Assembly (NCBI GenBank): GCA_036346395.1
Contig: CM070594.1
Coordinates: 30,413,385 to 30,477,384 of the forward strand
DNA from: Hsuehochloa calcarea
Taxonomy: Eukaryota; Streptophyta; Magnoliopsida; Poales; Poaceae
Length of the DNA stretch: 64,000 nucleotides
Direction of reading: 5' to 3'
Below are positions 49,376 to 59,400 of the stretch, in pieces; the first letter of the stretch is position 1; each line of letters opens with the position of its first letter. A model generated the notes under the pieces. The model worked only from the letters and a program-made list of their open reading frames with translations, had not been told where the DNA came from and ran no database searches. The position numbers were made by a program, and so were the translations under genes.

Positions 49376-50179
49376 TGTCGGTGTATTAGAACCGATCTTA
49401 CGTAAAGATTATTTGATTCGGGGGGTCTCCTAGAGATGAAATCACGTAGAGTGGTTGACATGGATGTTTAGACAGTTCAGCCTTCTCCGAGAGAATAATA
49501 ACCCTAATCCGTGTGGTGTGGTATTCTTGATGATCAAGTAAGAAGCTAAGACTATTACGTAAAATAGAACTTGTATTTCCACTTGACTCGCCTCCTTTTC
49601 TCTCCTCCTGATGCCCTTATATAGTCGTGAAGGAGTAGCCATTTTGTCCTCGCTGAAGAGGCGCCTTAATTGAGCCAAGAATGGGCGATGATGGCGAGAA
49701 TTACCGCGCATTGGCTTCTCCACGCCGTCCGCAATTATCATTCAAAGATAATGGGGTATTTAAGCACTATTACTACGCGGAATAGTAGTGCGTGCGCACT
49801 GCTCGATTCTTTAATCAATTGGACCCACTTGCCTCGTAGGTTTGATTATAAGGTGGTCGTGGTTTGCCTGGTCGTAGGAGAACTTACGACCAGGTAGTAG
49901 TCGTAAAAGGTCTTACGACTATGTAGTGATCGTAGAAAGACTTACTACCATGTAATAGTCGTAGAAAGACTTACGACCATGTAATGGTCGAGAAAGACTT
50001 ACGACTAGGTAGTAGTCGTAGTAAGACTTATGACTATGGGGGTGATTGTAGAAGATCTTACAATCACTTGGTAGGCCTCCCTTATAAAATAAGGGTACTT
50101 CGAGACTATGTGACATCATATTTACCCATAATAAGAATTATAGATAATAGATAAAATGAGGATTATTAGATCCTCGCCA
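49376..50179 (-). repeat. G3 3' LTR
   Basis: 804-bp partner of 61,777-62,581. A TATA box (minus CTATATAAGG) lies at 49,615-49,624, and the stem-loop array at 49,850-50,070. Confidence 0.95.
49850..50070. repeat. Stem-loop array in G3 3' LTR
   Basis: Repeated unit gtcgtagaaagacttacgac, whose arms GTCGTA/TACGAC pair around an 8-base loop. About six units are spaced by 'catgtaatg'-like linkers, with diverged edges such as 'gattgtagaagatcttacaatc'. Confidence 0.9.
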
Positions 50180-50191
50180 TCTAGCCCCCAC
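50180..50191 (-). promoter_or_regulatory. G3 polypurine tract
   Basis: The minus strand reads AGTGGGGGCTAGA immediately before the 3' LTR head TGGCGAGG. Confidence 0.85.
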
Positions 50192-50327
50192 TTCAAGTGA
50201 AAGTAACTTACTTGGTGAAGGATTCGCAAATGGACTTGCGACTATGAAAATGTCGAGAACCATAGTCGAAGGAAAACTCTTCGACACTTGAGTATTACTT
50301 TGACCAGAGTTTGCTTGGTCGTAAAGG

Positions 50328-50790
50328 TTGCTTACGACTATCGTAAAGTCATAAAACCTCTACAATTGTGTAGTGGTCGTAGTAAGGCGATCGGAGAAAA
50401 ACCCTTCCGATCGATACTTCCTTCGACGTAAAGACTTGTCAAGAAAGTGATTTTGCTTGGAGGTGACAAAACTAACCTAACTTTCCCGAATGACCGTCTG
50501 GGAATTGCAAACGAATTCCACAGATCTATTGATAAAACGGTTCCCGGCGATTGCAATCGTGAAGATTGCTTACGACTATTAAAAAGTCGAAAACCCCTAC
50601 GACCGCTCGATGGTCATAGTAGGGAATCGAGAAAAACCCTTCCGATTGATACTTCCTTCACCGTAAAGACTTTGGTCAAGAAAGTAATTTTACTTGGGGT
50701 GACAATACGCACCTAATTTTTCTCGAACTGACCATCTGGGAATTGCAACCGCCTCACTGCACTTGTCCGATGAAGCGGTTCCTGGCGGTA
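50328..50790. repeat. Two-copy tandem repeat upstream of the antisense gene
   Basis: Two copies of about 240 bp (50,328-50,567 and about 50,568-50,790). Shared landmarks are 'cttacgacta', 'gagaaaaacccttccgat', 'gtaaagact', 'aagaaagtaattttacttgg' type words and 'ctgggaattgcaa'. The second copy is more diverged. Block A contains only the first. Confidence 0.8.
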
Positions 50791-50847
50791 CAACCAACTC
50801 CCATAGACCTATAGCCGAGACGGCTTCCGGCTACGAGATCATCCGGT

Positions 50848-50854
50848 TATAAAA
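50848..50854 (+). promoter_or_regulatory. TATA box of the G3 antisense gene
   Basis: Plus-strand TATAAAA, about 138 bp ahead of the start codon. The expected transcript start near 50,880 would leave a pyrimidine-rich leader of about 110 nt. It lies just downstream of the tandem repeat. The match is simple, so this rests on position and context. Confidence 0.55.
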
Positions 50855-50991
50855 CTTACCAGAGGTAGACTTGGGTTTTACCTTTTCCTCAAATCACTCC
50901 GCTGCTCTTCGAGCTCTTGCTTTCTCCGTCCTCGACTAGGTTTCATCTTCTCCGCCGCTAACCCAATCAAAAACTTCTTGCTTCGAGCGAA

Positions 50992-53900
50992 ATGGCCAAG
51001 AGAGTTTCGAATGGGAAGAATCGAGATGGATGCGCTAAGATCAAGATCTTGGTCGATGCCGGAAGATTCCGAGAAGGCTCGTAAAGTGGATTCCGCCATC
51101 GGCAAAGATCGCCATCGGGAAAATGGGCAAATCCCGCCTTCCAAGCGTATTGTGAGTGCGGCCTTCGATTGCTCGCCCACCCCTTTCTTACAGAGTACTG
51201 AACACTTTGGGGTGGAACCGTGAACTTAGGTCCCAATTCCATTACCATGTTGAGTGTGTTCGTATCTGTGCGAGGCGCACTGGGATTCCATGATCTCGAG
51301 CTATTCCAATATTATTATGGGATGGCTCGACAAACCGAATCGCCGAAGTCGTGGTTCAAACTCCACGACTCAAGTCGAAGGAGTATATTCGAGTTTCACC
51401 CGCCTTCGTGGTCGGGCCGAGAAAGAGGTGGTTCTATCGAAGGTCACCTCAAGACACCTTTCTTTCGCGGGAAGGTCGCTGAAAAGAAATCTTCATGGAT
51501 TCGACCCTCAAGATATCTGCGGATTAGCCCTTATATTCAAGCCATTAAGGACTTGAAGGAAGAAGGGTTGACCGGATGGCATGTGGTGAAGGATTTCATC
51601 ACACGCCAATTAGTCCTTCAAGAAACGAGCATCTCCTATGTGGAGATACTCGGAAGAGGAGACCCAACCGCAGACTACGAGGAGGGTAAGTAATTTGTCG
51701 ACTTAGCTCTCGGTTTGGTCTTTCTCAACCTTGTCTAATATTCTTATCTGCTTACACGCATCTTTCACAGCCGAGGTTGACTCTAGAGTCGACTCATCTC
51801 AGAAGTCTCCGCCACCCGAGGGGCGGTTCCTCAAGTCATTGCGGCTTTGTCCGCAGATGAAAGGATAGAGCGCCTAAAGGTAATCAAAAATTTGATTCTT
51901 TCTTTAGGACTTTATAGTCGAGAAGATACTTACGACTAATGGTGATCGAGAATATCTTACGATCAAGAAAGAGTCGAGAAAACTTACGACTTGGCACTAG
52001 TCGAGAAAACTTACGACTAATTAGTGATTCTTCTTTTCTCGCTTTGTTGTACGTAAAGTAGGCATGGAAAATCGCCGGAGACGACGAAGAAGTCGCATCG
52101 ATGACTATTGGCGCCGGGTTGTCGAAGACAAAACTCGGCTCCTCCTCTAAGAGACGCCGACTTGTAAAATCTGCCGACAAGGGGAGCAAGCTCAAGCTCG
52201 TCTTTCGACTGCACTTCTACAAGACTGCGGCACCTGTAGTCAGATTCAAGCCGAGGCCGCAGCCCATCGGCCGAGGAGGTTGAGGCACCAATCTCTTAAG
52301 CGCAAACCTCGCAAGGCTAAGGTACCCTTCTGTTATGACAAAGAATCTTTCGCAGCCGCCACTCCTAGTTTTGTTAGGCAACCGGAAAGGAGAATTGGAA
52401 AGATTTTGTGTCTTTTATGAAGGACGATGTCGATCAAGACAACTCGCAATCGAGGGCGAGTCGTGCTCTTGGAATGGTCGAGACCGATCTCGCCATCCAG
52501 AAATCAGAAACCGAGCTCGTTCTGCTCAAACTCTACGACTGACGTGGTCGAAATGAGCCGATTGTTGAACCTCACCGACGTGGTCGTGGAGAAAAAGAGG
52601 TCCTCCGCTGGGAGGATTGCTCCCAAAATTCCCGGTTAAGACCAGGGTGCAGAGGTATGTGAAATTTACTAAAGTGTAAGAACGACATTTACCTTTTTCT
52701 TTTTCACAACCTGATTTGCTTTTCTTTATTTCAGTCCGACTTCTTCAGTCCCCGGGAATGCTTCCACTGAGAAGTCCATTGCCATCCCTTCACCATCGAG
52801 GAGGTAGCAATGGAGGTGGTCGGCATCACCCTTGGCCCAGTGGCCGATGAAGTCGAGACTCCCAGAGTGACTCCCACATCCGCCGAAGTCGTAGCTACGA
52901 CCCTTGAAGTAGCGGTATTCATCGTTGAGGTGGCCGCCACGATCACCGAGGTCGAGAAACAACAGGGCACCGTGGAAGCCTCGTCAAGGCGGTGACCACT
53001 TGTGCACCGCCTGGGAAGGAAATTGTAGGAGGCGCCTTCCCTACCCAAAGAGAAGTTACGTAACCGTAGGAGAAAATTTCAACTTCGTGGTGACTTCTTT
53101 GGGCCCGCCTCCGTCGTAGGGTCTTCTCACATGATCTCGTGACCGAGTCCCCATCCCAAAGATATTCCCAATACGGAGAATACTTTTGATAACGAGCGAT
53201 CGAGAAGGTGTGGTGGGACAAAGTCGCGAGGATAGATAAGTCGCAGAACTCGACCTTGTATATTCGATGTTTGCTAGGACGACTATGAATGTAAGTATCT
53301 TCAAAATACTTATATATGTGACTTTCCTTCTCTTCTCACTGCTTTTTTTGCGTAAAGCTCGAGCAAATTGTCGCTTGTCGAGTGAGTACCATCGACAACT
53401 TCTAGAGCTAAGACAGAGAAAGAACTACTGCAAGTGCAGAGCGAGAGATGGTAAGTCACTTATCATTCATAATTGTTTTCGACTTAAATACTGTGATAAT
53501 GTTTTACGAGAATAGTCATGTAAGAAACTCATGACAAAGTACTAGTCGTAAAAAGCTTACGACTACTTACGACTGTAGTGGTCGAGAAAGACTTACAACC
53601 ATATCGTAGTCGTAGAAAAACTTACGACTAGGTCGTGGTTGTAGAAGTACTTACAACCATTCTACTGATGTTTATCTTCGCTTTTGTTCTTTGTAGGTTA
53701 AACAAGGATACGAAGATCTTAATGACTCACTCGACTATGAAAAAGAAGAGTCGAGGAGGCTAAGGAACGAAGTATTAGTCCTCCTGATAGACTTCGAGAG
53801 ACCGTCTGATCTAAAAGATTGTAGGAAAAATAAACAAGAAGTGCTGAACTTAAGACGCTTTTGATCTTTAACCTTTACCCGACTCTCATTTCTTCTCCGA

Positions 53901-54744
53901 TAAAGAAAAGAGATGCGAAGCTTCGCATCAAGTTCAAGAAAAGCTTTGGTCATTCAGAGTTTTCCATTACCACGAATAAGGATCAAGAACTCGAGGGTCT
54001 TAGAACTCATTAATGTAAGTAATTCTTTACTGTTATCCTTTTGAGTATTTTCCTTTTCTAATGCCAATTTCTTGTTCGTAAATTGTCGTCCAATTGAGAA
54101 GCCTCGAGGTCAAATCCAAGAGAAAACCTTGATCTACAATGAGTCCATCCGCATCGCTAAGATGAATGCAGAGGACATCGTGAGCATGGGAGAAAAAGCA
54201 CAAAACCATTGCTTCCCATCGAGAAGAGGTTAAGAAACTGGATTCTCAATTAGTAGGTAAGAAATGCTTTTACCTATAATTATCTTTGTGTTATCTTCCT
54301 CCGTAAGTTTATTTTCGCTTGACCGATTTTATTCTTTTCGTAACAAGTGGTCGAAAACAAGAAACTTCATGAGGCTTCGACTTGTACCCAACAGAGATGG
54401 AGTCGATGAAGACTAGTCTTCAAGGCAACATCACTCTCTGAACAATGTGCTTAGTGAGCTACATTCGAGGGAAAACTCCTCGAGAAGATACTATAGCCGC
54501 CACACAAGTACCATTGGGGAACAAGTCGGAAAATTGCAAGAAATGGTGACCACTCAAGGCTAATCTGTCAATCAATAAGGGAGGCAATGGTCGAGTAAGT
54601 TACGCTTTGGCGAAACTTAAAGCTCAAGATCCCCGCCTTAATGTGCAACCAATTGAAGCCGAGTTCGATTGTTCAATCGAGGCAAATCGTCTGATTGAGG
54701 AAATGCAATCGGTTGGCAAAAAGGTGGCGAGGAAATGCAACTAG
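50992..54744 (+). CDS. G3 antisense spliced gene, Transposase_28-like domain and coiled coil
   Basis: The gene runs opposite to gag-pol. The start is ATG at 50,992 (MAKRVSNGKNRDG). Exon 1 runs to 51,685 and contains VNLGPNSITMLSVFVSV and GFHDLELFQYYYGM, which match the plant 'putative gypsy type transposon' (Transposase_28) domain. Proposed introns, all GT-AG after allowing for CAG miscalls: 51,686-51,770, 51,880-52,061, 52,655-52,734, 53,291-53,353, 53,451-53,696, 54,015-54,079 and 54,256-54,346. Later exons are Lys/Glu-rich and coiled-coil-like, and the stop is at 54,742-54,744. Three acceptors read CGT(A) where CAG is expected. Exon 1 has an in-frame stop at the similar word 'ctcgtaaag'. 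Function is unknown; Grande-type elements carry a comparable antisense gene. Confidence 0.72.
51905..52025. repeat. Stem-loop array inside antisense-gene intron 2
   Basis: Four units of the form 'agtcgagaaaacttacgact', the same stem-loop family as in the G3 LTR, wholly inside the second intron. Confidence 0.85.
53515..53665. repeat. Stem-loop array inside antisense-gene intron 5
   Basis: Four units including 'gtcgtaaaaagcttacgac', 'gtcgtagaaaaacttacgac' and 'ggttgtagaagtacttacaacc'. In the last, both arms have changed together, keeping the pairing. Confidence 0.85.
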
Positions 54745-55690
54745 GCTCTCCCCTTCGAGTAATCTTGTAACTACCTTGTAAGGCGCATAATATCTCTGAT
54801 GAGTGATATATGATCCATCTTATTTCCGAAAATTATCTTGTCGAGTAGTTAGTAACTCAAAAGATAATAAACGAATGAAAGACTAAGAATTGAAGTCAAA
54901 TTAATAACTTTATCCTAGCCCTCGATTATTTGCTTAGATTGTTTAGACAATCTAAGTAAATAGTGTTTGAAATGGGGTTTCAAAACAAAGAGAGGTTTGT
55001 TTAACTTATAGTTTTGTTATGGTTGTCAAGCACTTGGTCGAAAGAGTAGAAACGACTCGACACTAGGAAGTTCCTTCTAGTGGGCAAGACCACGCAGAGA
55101 GGAAAGGCTTCGACTAGGTGATGTTACCATCTCCGACTAGTTTAATCAAACCAAGAACAAAGAACTTGAGTTAAGCAAACGCCTAGAGGACTTTAATAAT
55201 TGCTCGCCCTTTCTCGATGGACTCGATAAGTCTTTTCCAAGAGCAAAAGTAGGAGACTTAGCAAATGCTAGGAAGTTCCTTCTAGTGGGCGTGACCACAT
55301 GCAGAGAGGAAAACTTCGACTAGGTGTGTCTCTTCCTTCGACCACCAAACGAAACGAGTACATCAAAGGTGGTCGAATAAATATATCAAGTGCACTCTAC
55401 TTAGAATATTTTTGGAAATCATCAAAAAATAAACTAAGATTGAGAGAGTTGGCTCGAGAACATTTCGATCGGATAGAACCCGAGCTCTTTGTATTGGTAA
55501 AAATGAGTAACGAGTCGATGCTAGGAAATTCCTTCTAGTGGGCGTAACCACATGCGATAGGAGAAGTTTCGACTAGATGATGTTACTTGTTTTTCACCGA
55601 AGGTAAAGAAAACTGGGTGTTTTTGTATCATAGTCGAAAGATTAAAAAGCACTACTCAAAAAATAAGGCAAGAGAAGTAGAAAGAACTCG
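54745..55690. repeat. Spacer with three-copy repeat between antisense gene and integrase
   Basis: No coding motif. The block 'ctaggaagttccttctag' plus 'tgggcgtgaccacatgc' and 'cttcgactaggtg' occurs at 55,063-55,140, 55,264-55,335 and 55,516-55,590, at intervals of about 200 and 250 bp. The two genes converge on this spacer. Confidence 0.82.
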
Positions 55691-57030
55691 GACTTTTATT
55701 GCTCGAGAAATTGGTCACACATAGAATTTATGTGAATCGGGTCGATGTTCCAAGAGTTTGAGAGAACTCGTCCATCTTCCATCGCTAGTCGTGATCGACT
55801 CGCCGCAGTTACTTCGACCATCGTAAGGACCTTCCCATTTGGGGAAAGTTTATTCCGATTAGACTTGGATTGGCGAGCTCAATACTAAGTCACCTACAAA
55901 GAAGGTCGCGAGGTTGGACCTTACGATCATAGTATTCGCAGGCTTGTTGGTAGACCGCCGAACGGATTAAGGCTAGGTTTCTCCTTTCTTCGAGTAGGTT
56001 AATGTCATCCGCCGTTGTTCTCGGTCCGAGTTGTTGAAAGTTTCAACTCGTGTCGATCGCATTTTAGCTCCGAGGAAGCATGGCTTCGCCCAACACTAGA
56101 AAAATGGTGTTTCTCCCGTTGTTCGATCGGTGGTCGCATTTAACCGCCCATAACACGGAGGGTAATTCTTGTACCCAAGCCCCGAGCGCTAACAAGTCTG
56201 GTCAAGACTCGGTTTTAATTCTCGCATTATTTGGCCGCTTGCACGCTCGACCGCCCGCTGCTTTGGGGATGTGCAATGTAGCATAGCATAATTTGGTACC
56301 CAACTCGTCGCAAAATTCCCAAATTTTGCACTTGCGTAATTGTTTATTATTGTTCGTAATTATCCGACTTAACTCCAAATCGGCTAATTACGATCTCATC
56401 ATGAACCTTTTGTCGCTCCGATGTTATCCCATTCTGTGTTCAGCTTCAATCCATTTTGTGAACGTGTCAATAGCCACAAAAGGAATTCAAACCTCCCGAG
56501 CTTTGGGAAACGGTCCTAGGATATCGAGACCCTGTGTCGCAAAAGGCCAAGAAAGAGGTATTGTCCGTAATGCTTGAGCCGGTTGGTGTATTTGTCTACC
56601 ATGGAATTGGCACTCGACACACTTTTTAACCACCTCCTTAGCATCATACAGGTCAGAGGCCAAGAAAAACCTTGTCGAAAGGCTTTACCAACCAATGTTC
56701 TCAGAGGAAGCATGTGTCCCACAGATGCCACTGTATATCGTGAAGGAGTGTTATTCCTTCGCTTTATGGAATGCATCGCATGAGTATCCCTTGGGTTCCT
56801 CGCTTGTAGAGGACTCTTCGACCAAAGTATACATTTTGGCTTTTCGATAAACGACCGCCTCAAGATCATCTTCTGCACGGAACCCTTGCGAAGATACTCG
56901 TAGATGGGAGTCATCCGTATCCTCGTAGTCTAATGAGGCCATCTCAATAGGAGGTGTCTCGGTTCTTCGATCGAGACGCTTTTGGAGTTGCTCCAAGAAA
57001 ACTCCTTTGGTACCGTAGATCGAAGAAGCC
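55691..57030 (-). pseudogene. G3 integrase, frameshifted
   Basis: The minus translation shows IYEYLRKGSV (about 56,880-56,905), the lead-in to the zinc finger. A finger remnant with CHxC-type residues lies in 56,516-56,760. Then comes the core start, equivalent to L-D-I-x-G-P-F-P. The C-terminal part near 55,900-56,000 reads RNLALIRSAVYQQACEYYDR, a characteristic Tat-lineage integrase stretch. It is broken into at least five frames. Confidence 0.82.
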
Positions 57031-57900
57031 ATCCGAGCAAGTTGGTCTCATGAGGAAATTATCCTTTCGAGGGATGAATTGTACCTCAAAACCTATAAAA
57101 TGCTTTTCTAGCTTGCGAACTTCCGATAAGTATCGAGACATTGTCGAGCCAGAGCACCGTACTCTTTCCGACTTGATTCACGACTAGTTGAGAGTCTCCT
57201 CTCACGAGTAGTCGATTTAATCGAGAGCTTTCACTGTCGTATGCCGCCTAGCAAACCTTCGTGACTCGCCACATTATTAGTGGCCCGAAAGTTTAATTGT
57301 ATGGCATACTTTAAGGTTTCTCCAGAGGAGATACCAGACCACCCTCACTTCGAGCCACTTAAAGTAAGTGACCCGTCAGTACATCATCCATCGGTCGTGG
57401 AATCAGATCGGGATCCCGAACAGTTCAGATTTGTCCATTTGGCGACAAAGTCCGCCAAGATCCGGGATTTTATGGCCGTCGACACGAATGGAGGTCGAAC
57501 TCCCAAGTTCGACCGACCATTTTGCCATGCGCCCCATTGCTTCCTTATTATGAAGGATTGCTCCCAAAGGAAACTCGACGCGACATGCCTATTTTGTGCG
57601 CTCAAAATAATACCGTAGTTTCTCAAGACATGAGGAGGGCATATAGAAGTTTTGGACCGAGGGTAACGCCCCAGGCCCGTAAAACTTCGCTAACGTAGTA
57701 AACCGGTCGCTGTATGCGCCACGCTCTACGACTAGTACTTCGCTTGTCGCTGTGGCGTGGCGCCTAGGTAAATTAAGAGCGCCTCTTCCGCTTTGGAGAA
57801 ACCGTAACAGAGCACTCAAGGATACCTCTTGACATCCTCAAAGGCGCTGCTTGCCTCGCTCGACCACTCAAAACCTTCATGTCTCCCGAGAAGTTTAAAG
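57031..57900 (-). pseudogene. G3 RNase H region, frameshifted
   Basis: The pieces include SRILADFVAKWTNLNCSG (57,384-57,480) and LSEVRKLEKHFIGFEVQFIP with RKDNFL (about 57,010-57,130). These match the pair of RNase H-like domains of Tat elements, where a second (archaeal-type) RNase H precedes integrase. The acidic residues cannot be checked across the frame breaks. Confidence 0.75.
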
Positions 57901-58830
57901 AAAGGTAGTCCGCTTTTCCCTAGTCGCGCGATGAAACGACTTAAAGCCGCCATGCACCCAAAGTGAGTTTCGATTCCTTTTGTGTTTGGAGGACGATCCG
58001 AGGATGGCCTTTATTTTTCAGATTTGCTTCGATTCCTCGCTCGGATACTAGGAATCCAAGTAATTTTCCCAAGAAATTCCAAACACACACTTCTCTCGAT
58101 TGAGTTTTAAGCGGTGCTTTCGAGGTTGTCGAATGTTTCTTGTAGGTCGCTGATATGATTAAGTCTCTTAATGCTTTTTACGACTAGATCATCAACATAG
58201 GCTTCCAAATTCCAACCTAATTGAGATGAAAAGTCGATTGCATTAGGCGTTGAAAAGAAGCACCGCATTCTTAGACCAAATGGCATTTTGACATAGCAAA
58301 AGGTACCAAATGGAGTAATGAATGCGGTCTTTTCTTCATCGCTTAAACACATATTGATCCGTGGTATCCGAATATTCATCTAAAAACTTAATATCTCACA
58401 ACCCGCAGAGAATCAACCAAATGATCGACACGAGGTAAAGGGAAATCATCTTTTGGACAAGCTTTATTAAGATCAAGAAAGTCCACGCACATACGCCATT
58501 TGCCGCTTGACTTTTTGACCATTACAGGTTAGCCAACCACTGGGTGGTTGACTTCTCTTATAAAGCCCGCTTAAGTAGCTTATCCAACTCGATTTAATAG
58601 CATCTCGCCGATCAGGCAAATCTCCGTAATTTTTGTTTTACGGTACTTTATCAGTCGTAGCTAGCCTGTGCTCGATCACCTCCCAGGGACTCCGGTATGT
58701 CGGATGCTTGCCACGCAAAGACATCTGCGTTAGCTCTGAGGAAGGTAATGAGGGCGCCTTCCTATTTGGGGTCGGAAGTCTCCCGATGCGAACAGCTTCG
58801 AGGGCTCTTCTCGGCCCGTGAGGAACCTCT
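57901..58830 (-). pseudogene. G3 reverse transcriptase, frameshifted
   Basis: The minus frame 58,107-58,379 carries INMCLSDEEKTAFITPFGTF, CYVKMPFGL and AYVDDLVVKS, so the catalytic Y-V-D-D is present. The wording is that of Tat-type gypsy RT and clearly differs from G1, G4 and G6. The fingers (equivalent to R-M-C-V-D-F-x-D-L-N-K-A-C-P-K-D) lie near 58,430-58,510 in another frame. Confidence 0.88.
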
Positions 58831-59400
58831 TTGACTTGGTCGCTCGGCTTTGGTGCGACTTTTTAGGCTTCACTTGCTAGTCGAAGGTCGATTTTCATCT
58901 CGAGTTGGTATTTGACCAACCATCTCGAGGATCGACGAGTTCTGCAATTATACGCCATCTTTTGTCACATTGAATGGTGATCACCCTTTGGGACTCGCAT
59001 CTTAAGACATTGATACCCATAATTAGTAGCCATTAAGAATTTTGCCAAAGTTGGTCGTCCGAGTATGGCGTTATATGCCGATCAAAATCGACCACATCAA
59101 AGGAGACTTTCTCGTCTCCGAAATTACTTGGTGAGCCAAATGTTAAAGGAAGAGAAACTTGGCCAATAGGTTTGGTCAAGACCCCTGCACGATTCCATGA
59201 AAGGAGTATCGCATCGCCTTACCTTTGTCCCGGTACTTGCATCTCGCCCGTGGCATTAGTAAATAATATGTTCAAAGAATCGCCACCATCAACCAACACT
59301 GATTGACCCGACAGCTTGTTGATGGTGGGTTCGACCACAATCGGATATCGACTGATCGACTCAGAGTGATTGGGCGTCATCCTTCTCAAAAGAGATGGTA
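58831..59400 (-). pseudogene. G3 protease region, frameshifted
   Basis: Minus-strand fragments near 59,280-59,320 give LVDGGDSLN, a retropepsin site of the D-G-G-(S/D)-x-N form used in Tat elements. Near 59,040-59,080 is a stretch equivalent to Y-N-A-I-L-G-R-P-x-L, the second half. Heavily broken. Confidence 0.65.

Noticed and set aside
49850..50070. Stem-loop array as a CRISPR-like array
   Set aside because: Units are hairpins with short, repeated linkers rather than unique spacers, and the context is a plant LTR.
52731..53048. 105-codon minus frame in the antisense-gene region as a G3 sense gene
   Set aside because: It mirrors the plus-strand exon, is Thr/Ser/Ala-rich, and lies past the integrase where no sense gene is expected.
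56080..57618. Plus frames over the G3 integrase and RNase H
   Set aside because: Shadows of the recognisable minus-strand pol; none carries a domain motif.
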